Positions 1 to 7,521 of a stretch of 64,000 nt of DNA are shown piece by piece. Under the pieces are notes generated by a model. That model was not told the DNA's origin and searched no databases. It worked only from the letters and a program-made list of their open reading frames with translations. Each line of letters opens with the position of its first letter. Position 1 is the first letter of the stretch. This stretch comes from Roseiarcus sp963770035. Its GTDB lineage: Bacteria; Pseudomonadota; Alphaproteobacteria; Rhizobiales; Beijerinckiaceae. The DNA lies in the NCBI GenBank assembly GCA_963770035.1, contig CAVYON010000037.1, forward strand, positions 124,001-188,000. Direction: 5' to 3'. The translations under genes and the position numbers were made by a program.

Positions 1-1
1 G

Positions 2-73
2 CTCGAAGGGGCCGACGCTTCGGCGAGGCTGTCAGAGGAGGATCTCATCGAGCTTATCCGCAGCGGCCAATGA
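2..73 (+). CDS. C-terminal tail of an unidentified protein (5' end outside window)
   Basis: An open frame enters from the left edge and ends with TGA at 71-73, giving 23 residues that finish in SEEDLIELIRSGQ. The acidic, helical tail looks like coding sequence. It is too short to assign a family. No gene follows closely on the same strand. Confidence 0.4.
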   Translation, partial: LEGADASARLSEEDLIELIRSGQ

Positions 74-280
74 GGCCCGTGTGCGCCGCGGCCCTGGCGA
101 AGCGACCACGAAACGACGGGGGCCTTTAATCAACTTCGATTCGGCGTTGTATATCGCGTCGCGGGCCTTGAGGGCGTGAGTGGGCCGTGAGCCCCGAAAT
201 TGATTTCGGACCGCGCCCGCGGGATAAGGCCGGCGCGGCCAAAGATGCCGGCTTGCGCCGCTGAGCCCGCTGGACCACGC

Positions 281-450
281 ATGAAAGTCGGCGACCTTCT
301 CATTGACGAGACCGAGATCGTCGAGGCGTTCGTTCGCGCCTCGGGGCCCGGCGGGCAGAACGTCAACAAGGTCGCGAGCGCGGTCGAACTTCGCTTCGAC
401 GCGCGGCGCAGCCCGAGCCTGCCCGACGACGTGGCGACGAGGCTGATCCG
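281..450 (+). pseudogene. arfB: Truncated copy of arfB (GGQ-domain ribosome rescue factor)
   Basis: The ATG at 281 opens a frame reading MKVGDLLIDETEIVEAF and then the GPGGQNVNK catalytic motif. It is close to the intact arfB at 3316 as far as DDVATRLIR. At about 450 the similarity stops abruptly: the frame continues into unrelated sequence that reads better on the minus strand. The basic C-terminal tail that anchors ArfB in the mRNA channel is missing, so this copy cannot be a normal rescue factor. The central GGQ stretch is almost identical between copies while the first 20 codons differ more, which suggests duplication or gene conversion. Confidence 0.75.
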
Positions 451-454
451 GCAC

Positions 455-865
455 GCCTCGAGCTTGCGCCTCGGCGGGCAGAGTGGCGCGGATCGCGTCG
501 AGGAGTTCGCGCCTGGTCCGCTCGATTGCTTCCCGAATGGTGTCGACCGTGCCTTCGATCCGCCCGAGCCGGGTAAGCGCCTCCGCCCAGTTCGCGCCTT
601 CGCACGCCGCCATGAACCGCGGTTCCGCGCGCAGCGCGGAATACGTGCTGCTCGCCAGGGTGACGAGGATCTTCCCCGCCTCCCCGTAAGGGTCGGCAAA
701 AATCTCCATCTGGATTTTGACGGCGTTGTCGACCACCGCCGTCGAGATCCGGTCGGGGTCGTGATTGAGGTGGGCGAGGTCCTCGCCGTCCCGCGCCAGC
801 AAAGGAAAAATGACGACGTTCGCTGAGCGGCGCGTGGCTTCGGGGCGATCATCGTCGCTGGGCAT
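455..865 (-). CDS. Hypothetical protein, 3' part replaced by antisense of arfB
   Basis: The ATG at 865 (minus strand) starts a frame of about 135 residues of balanced composition, beginning MPSDDDRPEATRRSAN and ending near LLDAIRATLPAEAQA, with a predicted helical C-terminal half rich in E and R. After about 455 the frame runs on to 32, but that part is only the antisense of the truncated arfB and of non-coding DNA. The gene therefore seems to have lost its 3' end when the arfB fragment was joined to it. I do not recognise the family. Confidence 0.4.
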
Positions 866-970
866 ACATTTGGCCCATCGCGACTATCGCTTATATCGTC
901 GCTTACTCGGCGAGTGAGGCGCAGTACGCGTGGTCTGGCGGGTTTCTCAGGCCGGATGTAGAGTGGACTC

Positions 971-1267
971 GTGAAGAAACGGGACGCGCTCGCCGCTATC
1001 AGGCATGAGGCCGACGCTGCAAGGGCGCTCGGCGCCAAGGCTCTTTATCTGTTCGGGTCGACTGCTCGCGACGAAGCGGGCGACGAAAGCGACATCGATC
1101 TCTTCATTGATTACGATCAGGCCAGCCGCTTCTCGCTCGTCGAACTCGTCGGGATCAAGCAGTTGCTCGAGCGGCGTCTGGGCGTCCCGGTCGACCTGAC
1201 GACGCGGGACAGTCTCGACCCGCTGCTTCGAGAGCGGATCGAGACGTCCGCAGAGCGCGTCTTTTGA
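971..1267 (+). CDS. mntA: MntA-type nucleotidyltransferase antitoxin
   Basis: Small (98 residues) minimal nucleotidyltransferase. The motif LFGSTARDEAGDESDIDLFI fits the GSx(10)DxD signature of the MNT fold. The family acts as antitoxin of HEPN toxins by adding AMP groups to a toxin tyrosine. The start is GTG at 971. The stop TGA overlaps the TTG start of the next gene by four bases, a translationally coupled pair. The C-terminus carries the usual LLERRLGVPVDLTT segment and the length is normal, so the gene looks intact. Confidence 0.85.
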   Translation: MKKRDALAAIRHEADAARALGAKALYLFGSTARDEAGDESDIDLFIDYDQASRFSLVELVGIKQLLERRLGVPVDLTTRDSLDPLLRERIETSAERVF

Positions 1268-1617
1268 CGGAGCGACTTGTTCGTCCCGCGCTTCGCGCGA
1301 TTCTCGAGGCGATCGACGGAATTGACAACGCGACGCGGGGAAAGACGTTCGATGAATTTCGTGCAGACTGGCTCCTGCGTCATGGCGTCCAGCGCGGCGT
1401 CGAGATCGTGTCGGAGGCTGCGCGGCGCATTCCGCCGCAGCTCCAGTCGAGTCAGCCTGACATTCCATGGCTGCAAATCACAGGAATTGGCAACATCCTT
1501 CGGCACGAGTACCACAGGGTTTCGGACTCTCCGATCTGGAATGTCGTGCAAGATCATTTGCCGCCGTTAAAGGGGGCCGTGCTGGCGATCGAGGCGCAAT
1601 TGGAAGAGCTTCCGTGA
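1264..1617 (+). CDS. hepT: HepT-like HEPN (DUF86) toxin
   Basis: 117 residues with the DUF86/HEPN pattern ending in ITGIGNILRHEYHR and WNVVQDHLPPLKGAV. In the family the Rx4HxY motif forms an RNase site and its Tyr is modified by MntA. Here the HxY part (HEY) is present, but the leading Arg of the motif aligns with Gly, as in the related frame at 19586. The start is TTG at 1264, overlapping the mntA stop. It forms a two-gene toxin-antitoxin operon with mntA. Confidence 0.8.
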   Translation: MTERLVRPALRAILEAIDGIDNATRGKTFDEFRADWLLRHGVQRGVEIVSEAARRIPPQLQSSQPDIPWLQITGIGNILRHEYHRVSDSPIWNVVQDHLPPLKGAVLAIEAQLEELP

Positions 1618-1796
1618 AAGCGCCGAGATCACGCCGACGTCCCACGCCGGCCGGGGAGGATTGAGGAGCGGGTCGCGCGATGCGATTCCAGCTTTCCTAA
1701 ACACGCCAACTATTGACGTTGGCGCGATCCGACAGGTGGGGCGGGGACGCTGATCGCCCATGTCGGCTCGAGCCAAATGCAGAAGGCTCTCTGATT

Positions 1797-1947
1797 GCGC
1801 TTCTCTGCGCGGCGCAGCCCGAGCCTGCCGGACGAAGTGGCGGCGAGGTTGGTGCGGCGCGCGGGCAAGGCAGGACAGGGCGATCGCCGTCTTCGCCCAA
1901 GTTTTCGCAGCCAGCCGCGCAACCGCGAGGACGCCCCGGCCTGAGCC
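1797..1947 (+). pseudogene. Internal arfB remnant with two frame changes
   Basis: A frame reading RFSARRSPSLPDEVAARLVR matches the middle of the intact ArfB at 3316. The next piece (AIAVFAQVF) matches in a different frame, and SQPRNREDAP returns to the first frame. No GGQ part and no start codon are present. It is the third arfB-derived fragment within 3.7 kb. The rest of 1618-1948 shows no other gene. Confidence 0.65.
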
Positions 1948-1948
1948 T

Positions 1949-2161
1949 CTACAGCGCCCTGGTCGACATGACCTCGACGCCGTCGAGGTCGTTCGCGGCG
2001 GAAAGAAGCGCGAGCGCCTCGCTGACCACGTCGCGCATCTCGGGGCCGTCCGCTTCACAACTGGTTTCGACGAGGAGCCAGGTCTCGGCGTCGCCGGACT
2101 TTTTCAGGCGGGTGATCGTGGTTTCGCCGACAACGTTGTCGAGCTTGAGCCGTCGTAACAT
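1949..2161 (-). CDS. Small conserved-looking hypothetical protein
   Basis: 70 residues starting MLRRLKLDNVVGETTITRL and ending DLDGVEVMSTRAL. The ATG at 2161 was preferred to an upstream start because GGGAGG lies about eight bases before it on the minus strand. The sequence is acidic in the C-terminal half with a WLLVETS strand-like segment and no membrane segment. No family was recognised. It sits alone between the arfB remnant and the leuC remnant. Confidence 0.5.
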   Translation of the reverse strand: MLRRLKLDNVVGETTITRLKKSGDAETWLLVETSCEADGPEMRDVVSEALALLSAANDLDGVEVMSTRAL

Positions 2162-2318
2162 GACCGATTTCCCTCCCGTGCTCCGCGCCCGGTCCTTGCG
2201 GTGACGGACCGAAGTATAGATTATTTCCCGGCCTGCGGGGAAAGACGCTTTGCGCCTCAGAACGTCGCCCCTGCGGGGCTGAGTCCTGAGCGAAGGAGCG
2301 AACGCCCTCTGCTTTATG

Positions 2319-2493
2319 TGTCTCGCCATGAACCCCGGACAAGCTCTTGCCGGGCGAACGCTGCGCCTCGACCTCGAACCGCATTTTCGAGGGCCGTCAG
2401 GGCTGCAAGGGGCGCATTGACCTCGTCTCGCCGGCCATCGCAGCGGCGGCCGCGGTCGCGGGGCGGTTCGTCGACGTGCGGGCGTGGCGCTGA
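2319..2493 (+). pseudogene. leuC: 3' remnant of leuC (isopropylmalate isomerase large subunit)
   Basis: The bases encode CLAMNP and then, after a one-base shift, DKLLPGERCASTSNRIFEGR followed by QGCKGRIDLVSPAIAAAAAV and AGRFVDVR before a stop. This is the conserved C-terminal end of LeuC, including the GERCASTSNR substrate-binding segment. No other part of leuC is nearby and the frame is broken, so it is a relic fragment. The functional leuC must be elsewhere. Confidence 0.75.
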
Positions 2494-2549
2494 GGCGCTT
2501 TGCGAAGAACCCGTGTACTCAGCGTTTACGCTTCCGGCAACTTGCGGAG

Positions 2550-2569
2550 TTATCCCAATTGTGGGATAA
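2550..2569. promoter_or_regulatory. Perfect inverted repeat, likely autoregulatory operator of higBA
   Basis: TTATCCCA and TGGGATAA form an exact 8-bp inverted repeat separated by ATTG. It ends six bases before the ATG of the toxin gene. HigBA-type operons are usually repressed by their XRE antitoxin at such sites, so HigA at 2940 is the likely ligand. Confidence 0.7.
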
Positions 2570-2575
2570 GTGAGT

Positions 2576-2959
2576 ATGGCGCGCCCGCTGAGGGAAGGCG
2601 AGAAACCGCTCGACTGGGTCGGCTCGTCGAAGAAGGACTTTCTCGACTTTCCTTCGGCTGTGAAGGACGAAATGGGCGCGGCGCTGGGTGTCGCCCAATT
2701 GGGCGGAAAACACCCGTCTGCCAAGCCCTGGAAGGGGCAGGGGCCGGGCGTGCTCGAGATCGTAGAGGATCACGCGGGGAATGCCTACCGCGCAATTTAC
2801 ACAGTGCGATTTCGGGAAATTATTTACGTTCTGCACGCCTTTCAGAAGAAATCGCCGAAAGGCATAAAGACCCCGCTCGCGGATATTGAGCTTGTCGAAC
2901 GGCGGTTGAAGGTCGCACAGCAGGATTACGAGGCTCGCTATGCCAAGCCGAAGCTCTAA
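2576..2959 (+). CDS. higB: HigB/RelE-like toxin (phage Gp49-like family)
   Basis: 127 residues with the Gp49/HigB pattern: KDFLDFPSAVKDEMGAAL near the N-terminus, then GVLEIVEDHAGNAYRAIYTV and IIYVLHAFQKKSPKGIKTP, the conserved beta-strand and basic loop of this mRNA-interferase family. The likely start is ATG at 2576; a GTG at 2570 overlaps the last base of the operator. The gene overlaps higA by 20 bases. The toxin-first order is normal for HigBA. Confidence 0.85.
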   Translation: MARPLREGEKPLDWVGSSKKDFLDFPSAVKDEMGAALGVAQLGGKHPSAKPWKGQGPGVLEIVEDHAGNAYRAIYTVRFREIIYVLHAFQKKSPKGIKTPLADIELVERRLKVAQQDYEARYAKPKL

Positions 2960-3293
2960 TCGCTCCAACACGACAGAGGAGACGATCGTTAGGGGAACCG
3001 GCAATGTGTTCGCCGACCTCGGCTACGCCGACGCAGAAGAGCGGCAGACGAAACTGCGACTCGCGCATGCCATCAACGTGATCATCGCATCGAAGCGATT
3101 GAGTCAAGGCGACGCGGCAGGGCGCTTGGGCGTCGGACAGCCGAAAATCTCTTCCCTCGCCCATTACAAACTTGAAGGGTTCTCCGTTGAACGCCTGATG
3201 ACGTTTCTGACCGCGCTCGACCGCGATGTGGAGATAACCATTAGGAAGAAGCCGCGCTCGCGGGCCGGCCGGGTCCTCGTCGTGGCGGCCTGA
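2940..3293 (+). CDS. higA: HigA-like XRE antitoxin
   Basis: 117 residues with an XRE helix-turn-helix: LRLAHAINVIIASKRLSQGD, then AAGRLGVGQPKISSL, then the KLEGFSVERLMTFLTALDRDV segment typical of the HigA/Nhe family. It starts at ATG 2940 inside the toxin gene, so the pair is translationally coupled. It should neutralise the upstream toxin and repress at 2550-2569. Confidence 0.85.
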   Translation: MPSRSSNRSNTTEETIVRGTGNVFADLGYADAEERQTKLRLAHAINVIIASKRLSQGDAAGRLGVGQPKISSLAHYKLEGFSVERLMTFLTALDRDVEITIRKKPRSRAGRVLVVAA

Positions 3294-3315
3294 GTCTTCG
3301 CACAGGGGCCAGAGC

Positions 3316-3729
3316 ATGAAAGCCGGCGATCTCTTGATCGACGAAAGCGAGATCGTCGAGACCTTCGTCCGCGCCTCGGGGCCCGGCGGGCAGAACGTCA
3401 ACAAGGTCGCGAGCGCGGTCGAGCTGCGCTTCGACGCGCGGCGCAGTCCGAGCCTGCCCGACGACGTGGCGACGAGACTGATCCGGCTCGCCGGCCAGCG
3501 GGCGACGCAGGACGGGGTGATCGTCATCTTCGCCCAGCGCTTTTCCAGCCAGCCGCGCAACCGAGAGGACGCGCGCGCCCGGCTCGCGGCGCTCTTGATG
3601 CAGGCGCAGGAGCGCGAGAAGCCGCGCCGCCCGACCCGGCCGACCCGCGCCTCGCAGGTCCGCCGCCTTGACGAAAAGAACCGGCGAGGCTCGATCAAGG
3701 CGATGCGGGGCAGGACGGAGGCGGACTAG
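3316..3729 (+). CDS. arfB: Peptidyl-tRNA hydrolase ArfB (YaeJ), ribosome rescue
   Basis: 137 residues, the family's usual length. The GPGGQNVNK motif hydrolyses peptidyl-tRNA in stalled ribosomes, and the C-terminal basic tail (QEREKPRRPTRPTRASQVRR onward) fits into the empty mRNA channel. This copy is complete, unlike the two fragments upstream. It starts at ATG 3316, 22 bases after higA. A long open frame on the opposite strand is its antisense shadow. Confidence 0.9.
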   Translation: MKAGDLLIDESEIVETFVRASGPGGQNVNKVASAVELRFDARRSPSLPDDVATRLIRLAGQRATQDGVIVIFAQRFSSQPRNREDARARLAALLMQAQEREKPRRPTRPTRASQVRRLDEKNRRGSIKAMRGRTEAD

Positions 3730-4076
3730 ACACGGGGAAAGAGGGGGTCCTGACCGCGCCCTGCAACCCGGCCGCGCGGTCTTGTCCCCGTTTTCGCCCG
3801 CGCGGTTTTGCCCTGCTCCGACCTGATAACGACCTGTTCGGCGCCGTTTTTGCCCTGTTATGCTCCCTGTTCCGCGCCCGCTCCGCCCCACAATTGGAAG
3901 GTTGTAAAACTGGCAACACAATGACATTGCGAGCGTTTTGGGAGCGGACCGAGCGACCACGCCGCAAAAAAACGCCCTGCTAGCAGGTCATCCGAGGGGT
4001 TGGCGGCCTTGCTCCGCAGCCACAAAACCGTCCATGTTCCGTCGAACACGACGACCTTCTGCCAAAGGATTCGAGC
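3730..4076. other. Intergenic region before thiM, no gene seen
   Basis: This 347-bp stretch has several short repeats of a TTTTGCCCTG-like unit around 3805-3870 but no credible frame. I looked for a THI-box (TPP riboswitch) before thiM and could not find its conserved CTGAGA core. Confidence 0.5.
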
Positions 4077-4919
4077 ATGACCGTTACGTCGACCCACGCC
4101 CCGACCCTCGATGCCGTCGTCGCCGCCCACGCCGCGCTGCGCGCCCGCCGCCCGCTTGTGCAGGCGCTGACCAACAGCGTCTCGACCAATTTCGTCGCCA
4201 ACGTCCTGCTCGCCGCCGGCGCCGCTCCGGCGATGGTCGACAATCCGGAGGAGGCGGCGCTGTTCGCCGGCGTCGCGGACGCGGTGCTGATCAACCTGGG
4301 CACGCCGACGGCGGCTCAGGTCGAAGCGATGCGCCTTGCCGCCGCGGCGGCTCAGAAAGCGGGCAAGCCCTGGGCGCTCGACCCGATCGCCGCCGGCGGG
4401 CTGCCCTGGCGCGGCGCGGTCGCGGCCGAACTCCTGCAATTCAAGCCGGCGATCGTGCGTGGCAACGCCTCCGAGATCATCGGCCTGGCTGGCTTGGGCG
4501 GCGGCGGGCGCGGCGTCGACTCCTCGGCCGATCCGGCGGCCGCCGTTCCGGCTGCGGTCGATCTCCTGGCGCATGCGACCGCCGTTTCGGCGTCGGGACA
4601 AGTCGATCATGCGGTCGGGCGGGTCGGTGGCCGCGTGACGCTCATCAAGATCGGCGGCGGCAGCGCGCTCTTGACGCGGGTCACGGCGACCGGCTGCGCG
4701 CTTGGCGCGCTCTCGGCGGCCTACGCCTCGGTTGCGCCGGATGCGCTGACCGGCCTCGTCGCCGCCCACGTCCATTTCGCCGTCGCTGCCGAACTTGCGG
4801 AGTTGCGCGCCAAGAGCCCGGGCAGCTTCGCCGTCGCCTTCGTCGACGCGCTCGACGCGGTCGATGAAGCGGCGCTGAGGCGGCTCGCGAAAATCGAGCC
4901 GGCGGTCGCGATCGGCTGA
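4077..4919 (+). CDS. thiM: Hydroxyethylthiazole kinase
   Basis: 280 residues of the ribokinase-fold ThiM family, which phosphorylates 4-methyl-5-hydroxyethylthiazole for thiamine salvage. Visible marks are PLVQALTNSVSTNFVANVLL near the N-terminus, the substrate segment NPEEAALFA, the ALDPIAAG segment, and the late GCALGALSAAY anion-hole region with TATGC. The start is ATG 4077. No other thiamine genes are adjacent; the next gene converges from the minus strand with a two-base gap. Confidence 0.93.
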   Translation: MTVTSTHAPTLDAVVAAHAALRARRPLVQALTNSVSTNFVANVLLAAGAAPAMVDNPEEAALFAGVADAVLINLGTPTAAQVEAMRLAAAAAQKAGKPWALDPIAAGGLPWRGAVAAELLQFKPAIVRGNASEIIGLAGLGGGGRGVDSSADPAAAVPAAVDLLAHATAVSASGQVDHAVGRVGGRVTLIKIGGGSALLTRVTATGCALGALSAAYASVAPDALTGLVAAHVHFAVAAELAELRAKSPGSFAVAFVDALDAVDEAALRRLAKIEPAVAIG

Positions 4920-4921
4920 CC

Positions 4922-5740
4922 TTAGCCGCGGCAGGCGGCGAATTCGGCCAGGTCGTGCGATGAGATCAGCCGAACCTCGTCGCTATGACTGCGCTTGAGC
5001 GCCTTGAGCCGTTCCTGATTGGCGAGGCGCTTGGCCTTGTCGAGATTGATCAGCGACTTGAACATCCGGATCCCGGCCGGCGCCTTTACGCCCTTGGACG
5101 CAATCTCGGCGTGGTGGAAATAGGCGTCGCCGCAATGGAGAAGCCAGCCGGGCCCGGTGCGGACCGCGACCCCGCAGTGGCCGCGCGAATGACCGGGCAG
5201 GGGGATGAGCAGCATGTCGTCGCGCGTTCCGGGCATGGCGCGAACGCTCGCGAACCCGAACCAGTCCTCGCCGCTCGCCTCGACCGGCGCCCAGTTGGCG
5301 ACGGCGGAAATCTGCGGCCGGCAATAGCGCATGCGCTCGCGCCACGTCGGTTCGTTGGCCGCGCGGAGCTCCGTTGCGTGGACGTGAACGGTGGCTGAGG
5401 GAAAGTCGGCGAGGCCGCCGGCGTGGTCGAGGTCGAGGTGGGTCGGCACGATGTGGCGGACGTCGTCGATGCGGAAGCCGAGGTCGGCGACCTGGCGCAG
5501 CGCCGTCTCGGCCACTTCGAACCGCGGCCGAGTGAGCGTTTTGAACAGGAAACCGAGCCGATCGGGATCGGCTACGTCCTCAACGCCGAGCCCCGAGTCG
5601 ACCAGGATGAGGCCGTCCTCGCCCTCGATCAGCAGGCAATGGCAGCACATCGGCGCGATCGCCCAAGGGCCGCCGCGGCCGCCGAACAGCCGACCGCCGC
5701 GCGGGCACAGCGACCCGCAGTTGAGATGGTGGATCCTCAT
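4922..5740 (-). CDS. Metallo-beta-lactamase-fold hydrolase (AHL-lactonase-like)
   Basis: 272 residues. THLDLDHAGG is the HxxxDH zinc motif, and further metal ligands fit GHSRGHCGV and HCGDAYFH. The N-terminus MRIHHLNCGSLCPRGG is typical of a family related to quorum-quenching lactonases, so the ATG at 5740 was chosen over an upstream in-frame ATG at 5809 whose extra residues look non-coding. The substrate cannot be told from sequence. The gene converges on thiM. Confidence 0.8.
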   Translation of the reverse strand: MRIHHLNCGSLCPRGGRLFGGRGGPWAIAPMCCHCLLIEGEDGLILVDSGLGVEDVADPDRLGFLFKTLTRPRFEVAETALRQVADLGFRIDDVRHIVPTHLDLDHAGGLADFPSATVHVHATELRAANEPTWRERMRYCRPQISAVANWAPVEASGEDWFGFASVRAMPGTRDDMLLIPLPGHSRGHCGVAVRTGPGWLLHCGDAYFHHAEIASKGVKAPAGIRMFKSLINLDKAKRLANQERLKALKRSHSDEVRLISSHDLAEFAACRG

Positions 5741-5915
5741 CGCCGCTTTCTCTACCCCTTGAGCGGCCTTGAACCTAGCGCGATCGGGCGCCCCCGGATT
5801 GGCGGCCACCGATCGTCACGCTTTCGAGCACGCGATAACACAGCCCGCCGGAACGAATGGCAGGTTCGGCGGTTCTGTGTCCGCCGGGGGGCCAGCAAAA
5901 CGGGAAGGAGATCCC

Positions 5916-6110
5916 ATGTCGAAGGAATCCCACACGAAGGCGGCCGAGCATCACGAGACCGCTGCGAAAAGCCATCGGACCGCCGCCGAGCATCATGGCC
6001 GAGGCGAGCACAGCAAGGGCCACGAGGAATTGACCCGGGCGCACGCCCATTCCAAGACCGCGCACGAGCACTCCGAGAAGGCGCACAGCGAAAGCTCGAA
6101 GACGAAGTAG
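5916..6110 (+). CDS. Small His/Ala/Glu-rich hypothetical protein
   Basis: 64 residues, MSKESHTKAAEHHETAAKSH onward, with repeated AAEHH and AHSK/HEHSEK units that should form one long polar helix. GGGAAGGAG lies a few bases before ATG 5916, which fixes the start. Similar short His-rich proteins are common in this group of bacteria and often poorly characterised; metal binding is possible but unproven. Confidence 0.65.
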   Translation: MSKESHTKAAEHHETAAKSHRTAAEHHGRGEHSKGHEELTRAHAHSKTAHEHSEKAHSESSKTK

Positions 6111-6247
6111 CCGGCCGAAGGAGCGGGGCTGCGGTCAGCGCGGCCTCGCTTCCTGGAGTGAGTTGTTCCGCCGATGGGGAACAAAAACCGCCACCGCCGG
6201 TTTTCGAGCGCGAAAAGCCCGCTCATTTCCTTATGCAGGAGACGGCC

Positions 6248-6757
6248 ATGTCCTTGTATCGTCTCAACGGGGTTCGTGAGCGCGTCTGGACATGGACGTC
6301 GAACGCCGTCGTGACGATAGGGGCCGCGGTGGTGGCGATCGGCCTCTTCGTCGGCGTCGCCGCCGCTCACCGGGCCCTGACCTGCGACGGTGTTGATTGC
6401 GTCGCCGAGGGGATTGGCCAGAGCGCTCACGATACCGGCGTTGCGCTCACGAATGCCGGGCGGGCGCTGAGCAGCTTTCGCGTTGCGGTCCAGACAGGGC
6501 CTTGCGTCGTCAGGCCGCGGCCTCGACGGGGTTGGCCGCGCCGGGACCTGGGCCTTCGACTATGGCCTCTGAGCCAAAGATCCGGATCGTTCAGCCGCCG
6601 AAATAGTGCGGGTGGTCGAGGTCCTCGATCAGGCCGGGCTCGGCCGGGCGCCAGCCGAGCGCTGCTCGCGTCATGGCGCTCGACGAGGGCGTATCGACAG
6701 CGGCGAACATCGCGAACCAGCCGAAATGGTCGGCCGCCTTTTCCGCCGGGACGCTGA
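6248..6757 (+). CDS. Small membrane-anchored hypothetical protein, 3' end uncertain
   Basis: ATG 6248 follows GCAGGAGAC with good spacing. The first 60 residues are credible: a charged start, a membrane segment VVTIGAAVVAIGLFVGVAAA, then CDGVDCVAEGIGQSAHDTGV. After about 6480 the frame becomes Arg/Pro-rich and runs into the antisense of the next gene. Another frame ends at 6606 with PSTMASEPKIRIVQPPK, so a frameshift near 6480-6500 that would end the protein at 6606 is plausible. No family recognised. Confidence 0.4.
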   Translation: MSLYRLNGVRERVWTWTSNAVVTIGAAVVAIGLFVGVAAAHRALTCDGVDCVAEGIGQSAHDTGVALTNAGRALSSFRVAVQTGPCVVRPRPRRGWPRRDLGLRLWPLSQRSGSFSRRNSAGGRGPRSGRARPGASRALLASWRSTRAYRQRRTSRTSRNGRPPFPPGR

Positions 6758-7484
6758 TGACGGGGACGCCAAGCCGTTTGCCGATGACGGCCGCGATATC
6801 GAGGAACGGCACGCCCTCCTCGGCGATCGCATGATAGCGGGCGGCCGAAACGCCCCTCTCCAGCGCCAGCCGATAGACTCGCGCCGCGTCGCGCCGATGC
6901 ACGGCAGGCCAGCGGTTCCGCCCTTCGCCGACATAGGCGGCCGCGCCCTTTTCGCGCGCGCGTTGGATCAGACCTGGAACGAACCCGTGATCGCCTTCGC
7001 CGTGGACGGTCGGCGGCAGGCGGATCGCCATGGCGCGCACCCCGCGCGGCGCGAACGCCAGCGCCGCCTCCTCGGAGACCCGGGGAAAGCCGTGCGCGCC
7101 GGGTGGGCGCACCATCTCCTCGGTCGAGACCACGCCCGGCCGCAGCAGCGCCACGCCGGAGGTCGCGATCAGCGGCTTATCGGAGCCCTCCAACGTCTCG
7201 CCGAGCGCGTCGATGGCGCGCTTGTCGATCGCGCTGTTCTCCGCGAATTTTGAGAAGTCGTGAATGAAGGCGCAATGGACCACGCCGTCCGCCAGAGCCG
7301 CGCCGCGCCTTAGGCTCGCAAGGTCCTCGAGCAATCCGCGATGGACCTCGGCGCCCGCAGCGGCGAGCTTGTCGGCCGACGCATCCGACCGGGCGAGCCC
7401 GAGAACGGAATGGCCTGCGCCGATGAACTCGGCGACGACGGCCGAGCCGACGAAACCGCTCGCGCCGGTAACGAAGATGTGCAT
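6591..7484 (-). CDS. Extended SDR, NAD-dependent epimerase/dehydratase-like (copy 1 of 3)
   Basis: 297 residues. The N-terminal TGASGFVGSAVVAEFIGAGH is the nucleotide-binding Rossmann loop, and LARSDASADK follows as the second strand. RLPPTVHGEGDHGFVP, NRWPAVHRRDAARVYRLA and the C-terminal HPHYFGG are shared with the two downstream paralogues. No YxxxK catalytic pair is visible at the usual place (FPRVSEEAALA). It is the last gene of a head-to-tail run of three on the minus strand. The reaction is unknown. Confidence 0.85.
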   Translation of the reverse strand: MHIFVTGASGFVGSAVVAEFIGAGHSVLGLARSDASADKLAAAGAEVHRGLLEDLASLRRGAALADGVVHCAFIHDFSKFAENSAIDKRAIDALGETLEGSDKPLIATSGVALLRPGVVSTEEMVRPPGAHGFPRVSEEAALAFAPRGVRAMAIRLPPTVHGEGDHGFVPGLIQRAREKGAAAYVGEGRNRWPAVHRRDAARVYRLALERGVSAARYHAIAEEGVPFLDIAAVIGKRLGVPVISVPAEKAADHFGWFAMFAAVDTPSSSAMTRAALGWRPAEPGLIEDLDHPHYFGG

Positions 7485-7521
7485 GGAGTTTTTCTTTCTG
7501 CCGGGGGTCAGGTCGGCGGCC

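Noticed and set aside
3970..4076. Possible TPP riboswitch before thiM
   Set aside because: No THI-box core or matching stems were found in the 347-bp leader.
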